This document shows positions 28,771 through 37,299 of a DNA stretch of 64,000 nt, in pieces. Positions within the stretch are counted from its first letter, which is position 1; every line of letters starts with the position of its first letter. Both the position numbers and the translations under genes were made by a program. The DNA comes from Campylobacter concisus (lineage in GTDB: Bacteria; Campylobacterota; Campylobacteria; Campylobacterales; Campylobacteraceae). The notes beneath the pieces were generated by a model. It searched no databases and was not told the DNA's origin. It saw only the letters and a list, made by a program, of their open reading frames with translations. The stretch lies in the NCBI RefSeq assembly GCF_003048615.2, contig NZ_CP049263.1:1674001-1738000 (forward strand), written 5' to 3'.

Positions 28771-30072
28771 ATGTTAAAAAGCGTTTTGCCACTATCTTTT
28801 ATCGTAGCTAGCAGATTTTTTGGGCTTTTCATAGTCCTACCAGTTCTTAGCCTCTATGCGCTAAATTTAAGCGGAGCAAATGAGTTTTTAGTGGGGCTAA
28901 TAGTAGGCGTCTATGCGATCTCACAGATGATGTTTCAAGTGCCTTTTGGCGCTCTCTCAGATAAGATCGGCCGCAAAAAAGCGCTAACTATCGGTCTTTT
29001 GATATTTGTGGCTGGCTCTATCGTCTGCGCGCTGGCAAGTGAAATTTACACGATGCTTTTTGGCAGGTTTTTACAAGGTGTGGGGGCTGTAGGAGCCGTG
29101 GCAACAGCGATGATAAGCGACTTTGTGGCTGAAGAAAATCGCTCAAAAGCCATGGCGATAATGGGCGCTTTTATAGGGCTTAGCTTCACGCTTTCGATGG
29201 TGCTTGGACCGCTTCTTGCCAAGGACTACGGGCTTTCAAGCCTCTTTTATCTAAGCGCCACACTTAGCTTGCTTTGCGTCGTGCTACTCTACACCGTCGT
29301 GCCAAAAGAGATAAAAGTGAGCGCAAAGGCCGAGAAGGTGCCATTTGGCAAGCTATTTTTACAAAAAGACTACATGATCATAAATTTCACCTCTTTCATG
29401 CAAAAGATGCTCACAAGCATCGCATTTTTGGTTATCCCGATCGTTTTGGTAAGAGAGTATGGCTATGAGAGCAGCGAGCTTTACAAGGTCTATACGCTTG
29501 GCGCTGTGCTTGGCTTTTTGGCTATGGGGCTAGCTGGCGCTTTAGGCGATGGCAAGGGGCTTAGCAAGGTCATCTTGATAGCTGGCACGCTGCTTTTTGC
29601 CCTAACCTACGCCATTTTTGCCCTTAGCTTTACGAAATTTATATTTGTGGTTGGCATCGCGATATTTTTTATAGGTTTCAACCTTCACGAGCCCATCATG
29701 CAATCAACCGCGACCAAATTTGTAAAATCCTCACAAAAAGGCACCGCTCTTGGCATCTTTAACTCATTTGGCTACTTTGGCAGCTTCGTTGGGGGCGCGT
29801 TTGGCGGATACATCATGCACGCTTTTAGTTTTAAAGTGCTTGCCATCGTCTGCGTGGTGCTTTGCGTGATCTGGCTTGTTTTGCTATTTAGCCTAAATGA
29901 CCCAAGAATTTTTAAAAATATCTACCTAAGCCCAGAAGCGAGCTTAAATTTAGAGCTACTAAATAGCCAAAAAGGCGTGGTGGATTATTACAAAAATGAG
30001 AAAAATCAAGTGATAAAATTTGACTCTCGCCTAACAAGCGAGGCGGCTTTAAAAGAGAGCTTGAAGTTTTGA
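28771..30072 (+). CDS. MFS transporter with C-terminal soluble domain (YajR-like)
   Basis: 433 aa: twelve membrane helices (motif 'GALSDKIGRKKALTIGLLIF' after helix 2; 'GRFLQGVGAVGAVATAMISD' in helix 4), then a soluble tail of ~45 residues ('VVDYYKNEKNQVIKFDSRLTSEA') recalling the small YAM domain of YajR. YajR-like proteins are proton-driven exporters of unknown natural substrate. The last codon overlaps the TTG start of the flavoprotein gene, implying one transcript. Confidence 0.88.
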   Translation: MLKSVLPLSFIVASRFFGLFIVLPVLSLYALNLSGANEFLVGLIVGVYAISQMMFQVPFGALSDKIGRKKALTIGLLIFVAGSIVCALASEIYTMLFGRFLQGVGAVGAVATAMISDFVAEENRSKAMAIMGAFIGLSFTLSMVLGPLLAKDYGLSSLFYLSATLSLLCVVLLYTVVPKEIKVSAKAEKVPFGKLFLQKDYMIINFTSFMQKMLTSIAFLVIPIVLVREYGYESSELYKVYTLGAVLGFLAMGLAGALGDGKGLSKVILIAGTLLFALTYAIFALSFTKFIFVVGIAIFFIGFNLHEPIMQSTATKFVKSSQKGTALGIFNSFGYFGSFVGGAFGGYIMHAFSFKVLAIVCVVLCVIWLVLLFSLNDPRIFKNIYLSPEASLNLELLNSQKGVVDYYKNEKNQVIKFDSRLTSEAALKESLKF

Positions 30073-31208
30073 TCTACGACGTCATCATCGTTGGTGCTGG
30101 CGCTAGCGGGCTCTTTTTAGGGGCAAATTTAAAGGGCAAAAAGGTTGCCATTTTAGAGAAAAACAGCAGCGCTGGCAAAAAGATCTTAGCAAGCGGCGGC
30201 GGCAGGTGCAACATCACAAACCGCTTTATAAGCGCCAAAAACTACCTTGGCGAGCAAAAATTTATAGAGCAAATTTTAAAAGTGCTAAGTCCAGATCAGG
30301 TTTTGAGATTTTTTAGTGAGCTTAAATTTAGCGAGCAAAAGCAAAATCAATTTTTCTGTGATAGCGGTGCAAAGAGCGTTTTGAGCCTGCTTTTAAAAAG
30401 GCAAAATGCAGATATTTTTTATAACAAAGAGGTTGTCGGCGCCAAAAAAGTAGATGAAATTTTTGAAATTTCAACGAGAGATGAGAAATTTAGAACCAAA
30501 AATTTAGTCATCGCAAGTGGCGGACTAAGCTACAAAGCCCTTGGCGCAAGTGATGTTGGCTATAAGATAGCTAGCGAATTTGGCCTTGAGCTCTCAATGC
30601 CTGCCCCTGCTCTTGTTGGCTTTAGCGTGCAAAAAGATGAGTTTTGGTTTAAAGAGCTTAGCGGTGTTAGTCTAAGTGCAGATGTAGTGATAAATACCAA
30701 AAACGAGAGCCATAAATTTAGTGGTGATCTGCTTTTTACGCATAGAGGAATAAGTGGTCCAGCGATACTAAATGCCTCACTCTTTTGGCAAAAGGGTCGA
30801 ATTTGTATAAATTTTTTGCCTAAATTTAGTGAGATAAATTTAGTAAATGGTAAAAAGCAACTTAGTTCAGTTTTGCCATTACCAAAGAGATTTGTGCTGG
30901 AGTTTTTAAGAAATTTTGGTTTAAAAAATAGGGCATTTTATGAATTTAGTGATGATGAAAAAAGTATCATAAAAAGGCTTTTTGCTTACGAATTTGCTCC
31001 AGCTGGGACATTTGGCTTTGAAAGGGCTGAAGTTACAAAAGGTGGCGTAAAAACAGAGTTTTTAGATGAAAATTTAGAGTGCAAAAGCGTAAAAGGGCTT
31101 TATTTTATAGGAGAAGCTTTAGATATCACTGGCATGCTTGGCGGATACAACCTGCATTTTGCATTTGCAAGCGCTTTAAAGGTAGCTAGCGCTTTAAAAA
31201 ATAACTAA
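30069..31208 (+). CDS. HI0933-family NAD(P)/FAD-dependent oxidoreductase (YhiN-like)
   Basis: 379 aa, TTG start in a four-base overlap with the MFS stop (TTGA). FAD-binding Rossmann motif 'VIIVGAGASGLFLGANL', then 'EKNSSAGKKILASGGGRCNITN', the family hallmark, 'LLFTHRGISGPAILNAS', and the C-terminal 'GLYFIGEALDITGMLGGYNLHFAFASA'. The family is widespread; members are flavoproteins of largely undefined reaction. Coupling to an exporter gene is conserved only by this context and does not reveal a substrate. Confidence 0.9.
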   Translation: MIYDVIIVGAGASGLFLGANLKGKKVAILEKNSSAGKKILASGGGRCNITNRFISAKNYLGEQKFIEQILKVLSPDQVLRFFSELKFSEQKQNQFFCDSGAKSVLSLLLKRQNADIFYNKEVVGAKKVDEIFEISTRDEKFRTKNLVIASGGLSYKALGASDVGYKIASEFGLELSMPAPALVGFSVQKDEFWFKELSGVSLSADVVINTKNESHKFSGDLLFTHRGISGPAILNASLFWQKGRICINFLPKFSEINLVNGKKQLSSVLPLPKRFVLEFLRNFGLKNRAFYEFSDDEKSIIKRLFAYEFAPAGTFGFERAEVTKGGVKTEFLDENLECKSVKGLYFIGEALDITGMLGGYNLHFAFASALKVASALKNN

Positions 31209-31230
31209 TCAAATAGAAGTGAAATTTAGC

Positions 31231-31254
31231 TAGTGGCAGCAAAAACTGCCACTA
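31231..31254 (+). terminator. Stem-loop after the flavoprotein gene
   Basis: TAGTGGCAG pairs perfectly with CTGCCACTA (9 bp) over CAAAAA. It can end transcripts from both directions; its right arm belongs to the duplicated carB 3' segment (31243-31462). Confidence 0.55.
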
Positions 31255-31530
31255 AATTTACTACCTCTGGTTTAGATACTCTTGTAAGCTTTTTACTTCA
31301 AGTGCTTTGCCAGTTTGAACTGTGCTTAGTGACTTAGCAGCTGCGAGTGCTGCACGGATAGTTGTGAAGTAAGGGATCTTAAATCTAAGCACATTTTGGC
31401 GGATCTTTTTGCCATCATCTACGCTTGATTTAGTATCGCTTGTATTTATAACAAGTGCTATGAGATCTTTTTTCGATACCAACAAAATCTCAAAATCTCT
31501 AACTAATAAATGCATATTTATTAAAAGCAA
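31243..31530 (-). pseudogene. carB: Duplicated 3' fragment of carB
   Basis: 31243-31462 repeats 50942-51161, the end of intact carB plus its 3' flank, in the same orientation; by eye nine of 220 bases differ, six of them in the last codons. The reading frame preserves the CarB C-terminus ('[20 protein letters not shown]...') for about 65 residues, preceded by ~24 unrelated residues. The carB C-terminal part is the regulatory MGS-like domain, but a lone fragment without synthetase domains would not make carbamoyl phosphate. Probably a remnant of recombination rather than a gene; whether it is transcribed is unknown. Confidence 0.85.
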
Positions 31531-31696
31531 GAATTATCTAGATTGATAAAATAGTAGCAGGTATTTTTGACATAAAATTATAAAATTTTTTGTATCTGAA
31601 CGAAGTATTTTGCAGAAAGTTAAAATCAAAAATTTTTATGAATAACATTGCATTTAAAGTAGTATCAGACTCAGGAGCTTTAATAAACTTTCACTA

Positions 31697-32335
31697 TTAT
31701 GCTTCTTTGATAAAGCTGACAGCCTCATGTGGGTTTGCAAATATATGTTCGCTAAACTGCCTTAAATCGGACTCTTTGCCATATCCACATGTAAGGCCAA
31801 CGCCCGTTATAAGAGCAGCTTTAGCAGCCTTTAGATCCATGATGGTATCGCCAACCATAAACGCATTGTCTTTTTCTTTTTCTAGTCTCTTTAAAGCTAA
31901 ATTTATAGGTTCTGGATCTGGTTTTGGATTTACTACATCATCTCGTCCGACAACCGTTTTTATAAATTTCATAACACCTAAATACTCAAGTAAAATGATA
32001 GAAAATTTTGATGTCTTTGTCGTAACAACACCAACATCAGCAAACGTGCTAGCTTCTTTTAGAGCATCCATAGCATGCGGTAAAAGCACAGTCTCATCTA
32101 AATAGATCTTCTCGTAGCAAGCTTTATACTCTTTTACATATTCACCTATTAAATTATTCTTGGCACCGAGTTTTTCAAACATTATTTCAAGCGGATATCC
32201 TACTAGAGATTTTAATGCATCATGATCAGGTTCTTTCTTGCCGTGAGCTAAAAAAGCCGTATCAAAGCCTTTTAAAATAGCAGAAGTAGAGTCTATAAGT
32301 GTGCCATCTAAGTCAAAAAGTATAGTTTTTTTCAT
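31697..32335 (-). CDS. HAD-superfamily phosphatase (Gph/PpaX-like)
   Basis: 212 aa from the ATG at 32335, which follows GGAG; a start at 32377 would run through the cadF terminator. HAD motif I 'ILFDLDGTLIDS', motif II within 'VGVVTTKTS', motif III lysine region 'NPKPDPEPINLAL', motif IV 'FMVGDTIMDLKAAKAA'. The cap is the small helical type of phosphoglycolate phosphatase/PpaX. It hydrolyses small phosphoesters; phosphoglycolate or pyrophosphate are possible substrates. It lies downstream of cadF on the same strand but beyond a strong terminator. Confidence 0.88.
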   Translation of the reverse strand: MKKTILFDLDGTLIDSTSAILKGFDTAFLAHGKKEPDHDALKSLVGYPLEIMFEKLGAKNNLIGEYVKEYKACYEKIYLDETVLLPHAMDALKEASTFADVGVVTTKTSKFSIILLEYLGVMKFIKTVVGRDDVVNPKPDPEPINLALKRLEKEKDNAFMVGDTIMDLKAAKAALITGVGLTCGYGKESDLRQFSEHIFANPHEAVSFIKEA

Positions 32336-32353
32336 GATAATCTCCGCAGAAAT

Positions 32354-32382
32354 AAAAAAGGGCTCAGCCGAAGCCAAGCCCT
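32354..32382 (-). terminator. Rho-independent terminator of cadF
   Basis: On the minus strand AGGGCT and GGC/GCT flank a TTCG loop, then AGCCCT is followed by six Ts. This is a textbook stem and U-tract, 26 bases beyond the cadF stop. Confidence 0.85.
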
Positions 32383-32407
32383 AAAGAAGTAATTTTAAAT
32401 AATAAAA

Positions 32408-33424
32408 TTATTTATTGAAAGTAGCTTCAACACGTCTGTTTTGAGCGCGACCTTCTTTAGTTTTGTTTGTAGCGATTGGTTTAAGTTCGCCGTAACCAAC
32501 TGTAGAAATTTTAGCTTTTTCTACGCCGTAACCAGCAAGAACCTCAGCCACTGCTTTTGCTCTTTTTTCAGATAGTTTTTGGTTATAAGCTTCTGTACCT
32601 ATGCTATCAGTGTGACCAGCAAGTACAACTTTATAATCTGGGTGTTCGCCCATAAAGTCAGCTACTTTTTTGATCTCAGCTGCATATTTTGGTCCAACTT
32701 TGTAGCTATCAAATGCGAAGTTAACATCTAGGTCTCTAAGAACGATAACTTTCTCGCATCCTCTTTCGTCAACAACTACACCAGCTGGAGTGTTAGGGCA
32801 TTGATCGATATCATTTGGCACGCCATCATTGTCATCATCAAGAACTGGAGCTGGAGCTGCTGCTGGAGCTGCTGCTGGAGCTGCTGCTACAACTGGAGCT
32901 GCTTTTGAATCAAGACCGATGCCAAAGCCTAGTGAATAGAATAGGTTGTGATCAGCATGCTCAAATTTGATAGCGTCTCTTGCCTCTGCTTTAAGAGCAA
33001 ATCTATCAGTTACTTGGTATCTTAAACCAAGACCATATTGACCAAAGCCACCATCTTCATTTTTAACAAAGATAGCTGGAACATCTTCATAACCAGCACC
33101 GATTAAACCATATAGGCTAACTGGTCCAAAGTCAACGATATTTTTTACAAGGTTAGCGTGGTATCTAAGAGCTCTACCCTCTCTTACAACGTTACCTGTT
33201 CTCTCTTTAAGTTTTTGAGAGTAATCAACACCAAGTTCAACTTGGTCAAAGAAGAAATCTTCAAGGTTTCTAGCCGCTCTAATACCAACAAAATTGTGGT
33301 CTTTTACACGTAGATTTCCTTCTGGATGAACACCACCGATAGTTGGAGTGATCTCATAGTTGTATGCTGCGTTAGACGCAAAAACCGCTGTTGCGGCAAC
33401 CATAGCTAAAGCAATCTTTTTCAT
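32408..33424 (-). CDS. cadF: CadF-like OmpA-family outer-membrane protein
   Basis: 338 aa. Signal peptide (MKKIALAMVAATAVFASNA), an eight-strand OmpA-type barrel to about residue 185, an Ala/Pro hinge coded by a 12-bp repeat, a calcium-type thrombospondin-3 patch 'DDDNDGVPNDIDQCPNTP', and a C-terminal peptidoglycan-binding OmpA domain ('NFAFDSYKVG', 'GHTDSIGTEAYNQKLSEKRA'). C. jejuni CadF binds fibronectin; the FRLS motif of that protein is not visible here, where the matching place reads LRYQVTDRFALK. The position next to rpsI-rplM-addAB matches C. jejuni cadF. Confidence 0.9.
   Translation of the reverse strand: MKKIALAMVAATAVFASNAAYNYEITPTIGGVHPEGNLRVKDHNFVGIRAARNLEDFFFDQVELGVDYSQKLKERTGNVVREGRALRYHANLVKNIVDFGPVSLYGLIGAGYEDVPAIFVKNEDGGFGQYGLGLRYQVTDRFALKAEARDAIKFEHADHNLFYSLGFGIGLDSKAAPVVAAAPAAAPAAAPAPVLDDDNDGVPNDIDQCPNTPAGVVVDERGCEKVIVLRDLDVNFAFDSYKVGPKYAAEIKKVADFMGEHPDYKVVLAGHTDSIGTEAYNQKLSEKRAKAVAEVLAGYGVEKAKISTVGYGELKPIATNKTKEGRAQNRRVEATFNK
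32853..32888 (-). repeat. 12-bp in-frame repeat in the cadF hinge
   Basis: Three perfect tandem copies of GGAGCTGCTGCT (plus strand) encode AAAP units of the flexible hinge between barrel and OmpA domain. Slippage would change the hinge by four residues per unit without breaking the frame. Confidence 0.8.
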
Positions 33425-33466
33425 AATAGAATTCCTTTCAAATAGGGTTTATTTTAAAGTGGTTTC

Positions 33467-33537
33467 ATTTTAACTAAAAAAATATAAACCAACTCTAAAT
33501 TCTAATTTAATTAATAATGTAAATCTGAAATTTACAT
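33467..33537 (-). promoter_or_regulatory. cadF upstream region: -10 box and inverted repeat
   Basis: TAAAAT (33467-33472, minus strand) is a candidate -10 about 43 bases before the cadF ATG. Upstream, ATGTAAAT and ATTTACAT (33517-33524 and 33530-33537) form an 8-bp inverted repeat with a 5-base spacer, possibly an operator. Confidence 0.4.
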
Positions 33538-33546
33538 AACCTAAAT

Positions 33547-33572
33547 TTTGCAAATGCAAAAGCACTTGCAAA
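33547..33572 (-). terminator. Stem-loop after rpsI
   Basis: An 11-bp stem (TTTGCAAGTGC with GCATTTGCAAA, one G-U pair) and a TTTT loop start six bases beyond the rpsI stop, between rpsI and the cadF promoter. Confidence 0.6.
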
Positions 33573-33578
33573 AAACCA

Positions 33579-33968
33579 TTAACGTTTAGAGAATTGTGGG
33601 CTTCTTCTAGCCTTTCTTCTACCAAATTTCTTACGTTCAACAACACGAGAATCTCTAGTTAGTAAGCCTTTTGGTTTAAGTGCCGCTCTAAAATCAGCAT
33701 CCATATCAGCTAAAGCACGTGAAATGCCGTGCCTTAAAGCCTCAGCTTGTGCTGAATAACCGCCACCTAAAGTTGTAGCTACTACATCTATTAAACTCTC
33801 TTGTTTTGTTACTAAAAGTGGTTGAATAACTTTAAGCTTGATAGCCTCGTGACCGCCAAGCCAAGTGTTAAGATCCATACCATTTACTACGATTTTACCG
33901 CTTCCAGACTTTATCCAAACCTTTGCTACGGCAGTTTTTCTTTTACCAGTTGCATAAACTTTTGCCAT
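33579..33968 (-). CDS. rpsI: 30S ribosomal protein S9
   Basis: 129 aa, standard length, with the family start '[15 protein letters not shown]' and the universal C-terminal tail ending 'RRSPQFSKR', whose last Arg contacts the tRNA in the P site. It follows rplM by two bases in the usual L13-S9 operon. Confidence 0.98.
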   Translation of the reverse strand: MAKVYATGKRKTAVAKVWIKSGSGKIVVNGMDLNTWLGGHEAIKLKVIQPLLVTKQESLIDVVATTLGGGYSAQAEALRHGISRALADMDADFRAALKPKGLLTRDSRVVERKKFGRRKARRSPQFSKR

Positions 33969-33970
33969 AA

Positions 33971-34399
33971 TTATTTTCCTTCTTTTTTAGCTATTTGTGC
34001 CGTATGAGGATGCTCACTGCCAGCATAAACTTTTAGTTTTTTTATCATCTCTCTTCCAAGTTTTGTATTTGGAAGCATGCCACGAACAGCTAATTTAAAT
34101 AGTTTTTCTGGCTTATTTGCTATCAAATCGCCAAATTTCTCGCTCTTTACGCTGCCAAAATATCCTGAGTGTCTGTGATAAAGTTTATCTTCAGCTTTGT
34201 TATTACCAGTAAATTCTACTTTAGAAGCATTTATGATGATAACATAGTCGCCACAATCTACGTTTGGCGTGAAGCATGGTTTGTTTTTGCCACGAAGTAT
34301 AGTTGCTACCTCAGTTAGCAATCTACCAAAGCGCTTACCAGCTGCATCAACTACGATCCAGTCTCGCTTAACTTCGTTTGGCTTTGTTATTTTTGTCAT
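33971..34399 (-). CDS. rplM: 50S ribosomal protein L13
   Basis: 142 aa, matching the bacterial family ('[25 protein letters not shown]', 'GDYVIIINA', '[11 protein letters not shown]', '[15 protein letters not shown]', 'HPHTAQ'). It binds 23S rRNA early in assembly. First gene of the rplM-rpsI pair, with ATG behind AAAGGTAAG. Confidence 0.98.
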   Translation of the reverse strand: MTKITKPNEVKRDWIVVDAAGKRFGRLLTEVATILRGKNKPCFTPNVDCGDYVIIINASKVEFTGNNKAEDKLYHRHSGYFGSVKSEKFGDLIANKPEKLFKLAVRGMLPNTKLGREMIKKLKVYAGSEHPHTAQIAKKEGK

Positions 34400-34434
34400 T
34401 TTCTTACCTTTGCCAAGTTAATTTTTGAGTTGTG

Positions 34435-34440
34435 ATTGTA
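34435..34440 (-). promoter_or_regulatory. Candidate -10 box of rplM-rpsI
   Basis: TACAAT on the minus strand, preceded by T-rich sequence (CATTGTTTAAA), is 35 bases before the rplM ATG. It lies in the gap after addA. Confidence 0.45.
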
Positions 34441-34479
34441 TTTAAACAATGCTTTGACAAAGCTTAAATTAAGTAGCGT

Positions 34480-37299
34480 TTAAACTTCAATATATGAAAT
34501 TTTGCCTTCAAGTGCATAGAAAATAACGGCGATTATACTATGTTTTTCATAAAATTTAGCGAGCGCATCTTTATACTCTTTTACCTGTTTTTTGTTCTCT
34601 TCTATATTTTTATCTGTCGTTTTATAATCAATCACACAAATTTCACGCTCATTAAAACAAAAAAGGTCCATCTGTTTTAGCTCATTTTTCACTTTAAATG
34701 GCTGCTCTTTATAAATTTCTTTGCCTTTTATGCACTCTATAAATTTTGGCTCTCTTATAAGCATTTTTGCCCTAAAAAAAGCATCTTCAAGTGCCTCAAG
34801 CGACAAAAATTTATGAAATTTATTTAGCATCAAATTTTTAGCTTTTTCTAGTGAAATTTCATCAAATTTCTCGCTCATCTCAAGCAGATAGTGAAACGCC
34901 AGACCAAAATATATCGCACTTAAATTTTTCCCACTCGTCTTTTGCTCTTTCGCCTCTACCTCTTGCCTCTCTATCTTTAAAATTTCAGGCATTTTTTCAT
35001 CTTTTTTTAGCTCTTTTTTCTCAGTTTTACTAGGCAAAATTTTGCCAAAGCTAAACTCTTTTAGATCAAGATAGTCGTTTGCTTCGCTCTTGTCGCTTCT
35101 TGTGTAAAATGAAAAAAAGCTTGGGCTATTTCCGCTTGGGACGGCTTGTTTGATGATGATGAGCGACTTTGTTGCCCTTGTGAATGCGACGTAAATTTTA
35201 TTGATATTTTCTTGCTTTTCAAGCTCTTTCATCTGCTCTAAAACGCTTGCATAGTCGCTATCAAAATTTTCTCTACCTGAAATTTTACTCTTTACGATCC
35301 ACTCGCCCTTTTCGCTATATTCGGTTATGAAATTTGAGTCATCGCCCCTGCCCTTACCCATCATATCGCAAACTATGACGTGAGCAAACTCAAGCCCCTT
35401 TGACTTATGCACGGTCATCACTCTCACGCCGTCGCTACTTTTTGGGCTGATTTTAGAGCTAAAGTTTTCAAGGTTAAATATAAAATCACTTAAATTTTTA
35501 TACCCCACGCTTAGCTCAAAAAGCCTCAAGATATCAACGTCTGCCATGCTTATGCCTAAATTTTTCGCTAGGTAAAATAGGCTATTTGTCGCGCTCACTT
35601 CTGGCTTTATGTTTAGTTTTTTGACATTTGCATTTACTAGCGCTTTTACATTTTTTTCATAAATTTCTTCTTTAAATAGGCAAAATTTCGCATACTCGAT
35701 GATTGCAGCGACAAGCGGCGTTCTTTTTAGCTCCAAAGTGCCTTCATTGACGCTTTTGATCCCTGCGCTACTAAGCACTTCTGAGATGAGGCTAATGTCG
35801 CTATTTTTCCAGCAAAGCACGGTTATATCGCTTGCATTTACGCCAGCTTTTAAAAGCTCACTTGCTTGCGAAACGACCGCACCTGCGATATCTTCATCGC
35901 TTAGCACACGCAAGTAGCCGTAGTCATCTTTTTCTACTTCAAAATACGCACACTCGCCACTTACCTCGTAGCTTAGCGTCTCATCTTTTTTAGCCGGCTC
36001 TTGTGGCTCAAAACTAAGCCCATATCTTTGATAAATTTCTTCAAAAACGGCGTTATTAAATTTCACCAAAGCCTTTAAACTTCGGTAGTTGCTTGGCAAA
36101 TTTTCTATATCTATCTGAGTAAAATCATCTCCAAGCTTGTCAAAAAGCTCCTTTTTGCCACCCCTAAATTTATAGATGCTCTGCTTCGTGTCACCCACGT
36201 AAAAGAAGCTTCCAAGCCCGTTTTGGCCGTATCCAGAGACGATTTCAGCGATTAATGGCAAGATGATCTCATACTGGATCACGTTTGTATCTTGAAACTC
36301 ATCGACTAAGAGGTGATTTATCCTGCCATCGAGCCTAAAATAAAGCGCTTCTTTATCCAAATTTTGCACCAAAAGCTTAAAAACCAGCTTGTTTATATCA
36401 GCAAAACTTAGCGCATTTATCTCCTTGTTTAGCTCTAAATTTGACGCCTTATAAAGTTTTAATAGCTTGCTAAAGCCACTTAGCCTATACTTTTCGACCT
36501 CTAAAATGTAGTTTTTTGCTGCCTCTTTTAGCTCAAAAAAGAGCCTATCAAGCTCTGGGGTATAAATTTTGTTAAAAGTGCGGTAATCTAGGCTTTCTCT
36601 AGCAAAAACCTTACTCTTAAATAGCTCAAATAAATTCTGCTCGCCAAATGTCTTTTTAGCCGCATCGCTAGCGCCATTTTGCAAGCCTATATACTCATTT
36701 ATCGCCCTTTGCGCCGCCCTTACTTTGCTATCATCTGGATAGCTTGCGCCACTATCTTTTAGCTCGCCGCCAAAGCTTTCATAAAATTTTGCCAAAGTCT
36801 GCGAAAAGCTAGCCTCTTTTTGGCTTGAGATGATCATCATAAGTGCTAGCTCACTAAGAAGCTTTTTATCCTTGCTCGCCTCTTTTACAAATTTTTTCCA
36901 CGCCAGATCTTGCAAGCTATCTTGCACGCTGTAATCAGGGCTAATGCCTAAATTTTGGCTAAATTTTTTCAAAATCCCAGAGAAAAACGCATCAAATGTA
37001 TAAATTTTTAGCTCGCTTTGCAAAAAGACGCCAAGGCGCTCATCTCGCCTTTTTATCGCCTCATCTTGGCTTATATCAAGCTCCGCGCACACCGCTTCAA
37101 GCTCGCCTTTTTTGTTTTGCAAGTCCAAAAAAGTAGCGATTATGCGCTCTTTCATCTCGTTTGCTGCCTTTTTTGTAAAAGTTAAAGCCACGATCTCGTT
37201 TATATTTTCGCCTCGAAGCACCAAAGCGATGTAGCGAACGCTCAGCGCAAAGGTCTTACCGCTTCCAGCACTTGCTTTTAGGGCTAAAAAATTTTTCAT
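34480..37299 (-). CDS. addA: AddA helicase-nuclease subunit
   Basis: 939 aa, shorter than Bacillus AddA but typical of epsilon-proteobacteria. UvrD-type motor: motif I 'LKASAGSGKTFALSVRYIA' at the N-terminus, Ia 'VALTFTKKAANEMKERI', II 'HLLVDEFQDTNV', III 'FYVGDTKQSIYKFRGG', V 'VRVMTVHKSKGLEF', VI 'IYVAFTRATKSLII'. C-terminal nuclease motif 'EICVIDYKTTDKN'. With AddB it resects double-strand breaks for RecA-dependent repair, the RecBCD role. It overlaps addB by four bases. Confidence 0.95.
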   Translation of the reverse strand: MKNFLALKASAGSGKTFALSVRYIALVLRGENINEIVALTFTKKAANEMKERIIATFLDLQNKKGELEAVCAELDISQDEAIKRRDERLGVFLQSELKIYTFDAFFSGILKKFSQNLGISPDYSVQDSLQDLAWKKFVKEASKDKKLLSELALMMIISSQKEASFSQTLAKFYESFGGELKDSGASYPDDSKVRAAQRAINEYIGLQNGASDAAKKTFGEQNLFELFKSKVFARESLDYRTFNKIYTPELDRLFFELKEAAKNYILEVEKYRLSGFSKLLKLYKASNLELNKEINALSFADINKLVFKLLVQNLDKEALYFRLDGRINHLLVDEFQDTNVIQYEIILPLIAEIVSGYGQNGLGSFFYVGDTKQSIYKFRGGKKELFDKLGDDFTQIDIENLPSNYRSLKALVKFNNAVFEEIYQRYGLSFEPQEPAKKDETLSYEVSGECAYFEVEKDDYGYLRVLSDEDIAGAVVSQASELLKAGVNASDITVLCWKNSDISLISEVLSSAGIKSVNEGTLELKRTPLVAAIIEYAKFCLFKEEIYEKNVKALVNANVKKLNIKPEVSATNSLFYLAKNLGISMADVDILRLFELSVGYKNLSDFIFNLENFSSKISPKSSDGVRVMTVHKSKGLEFAHVIVCDMMGKGRGDDSNFITEYSEKGEWIVKSKISGRENFDSDYASVLEQMKELEKQENINKIYVAFTRATKSLIIIKQAVPSGNSPSFFSFYTRSDKSEANDYLDLKEFSFGKILPSKTEKKELKKDEKMPEILKIERQEVEAKEQKTSGKNLSAIYFGLAFHYLLEMSEKFDEISLEKAKNLMLNKFHKFLSLEALEDAFFRAKMLIREPKFIECIKGKEIYKEQPFKVKNELKQMDLFCFNEREICVIDYKTTDKNIEENKKQVKEYKDALAKFYEKHSIIAVIFYALEGKISYIEV

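Noticed and set aside
31590-32105. 171-aa plus-strand ORF
   Set aside because: Almost all of it is antisense to the HAD phosphatase gene, which has all HAD motifs.
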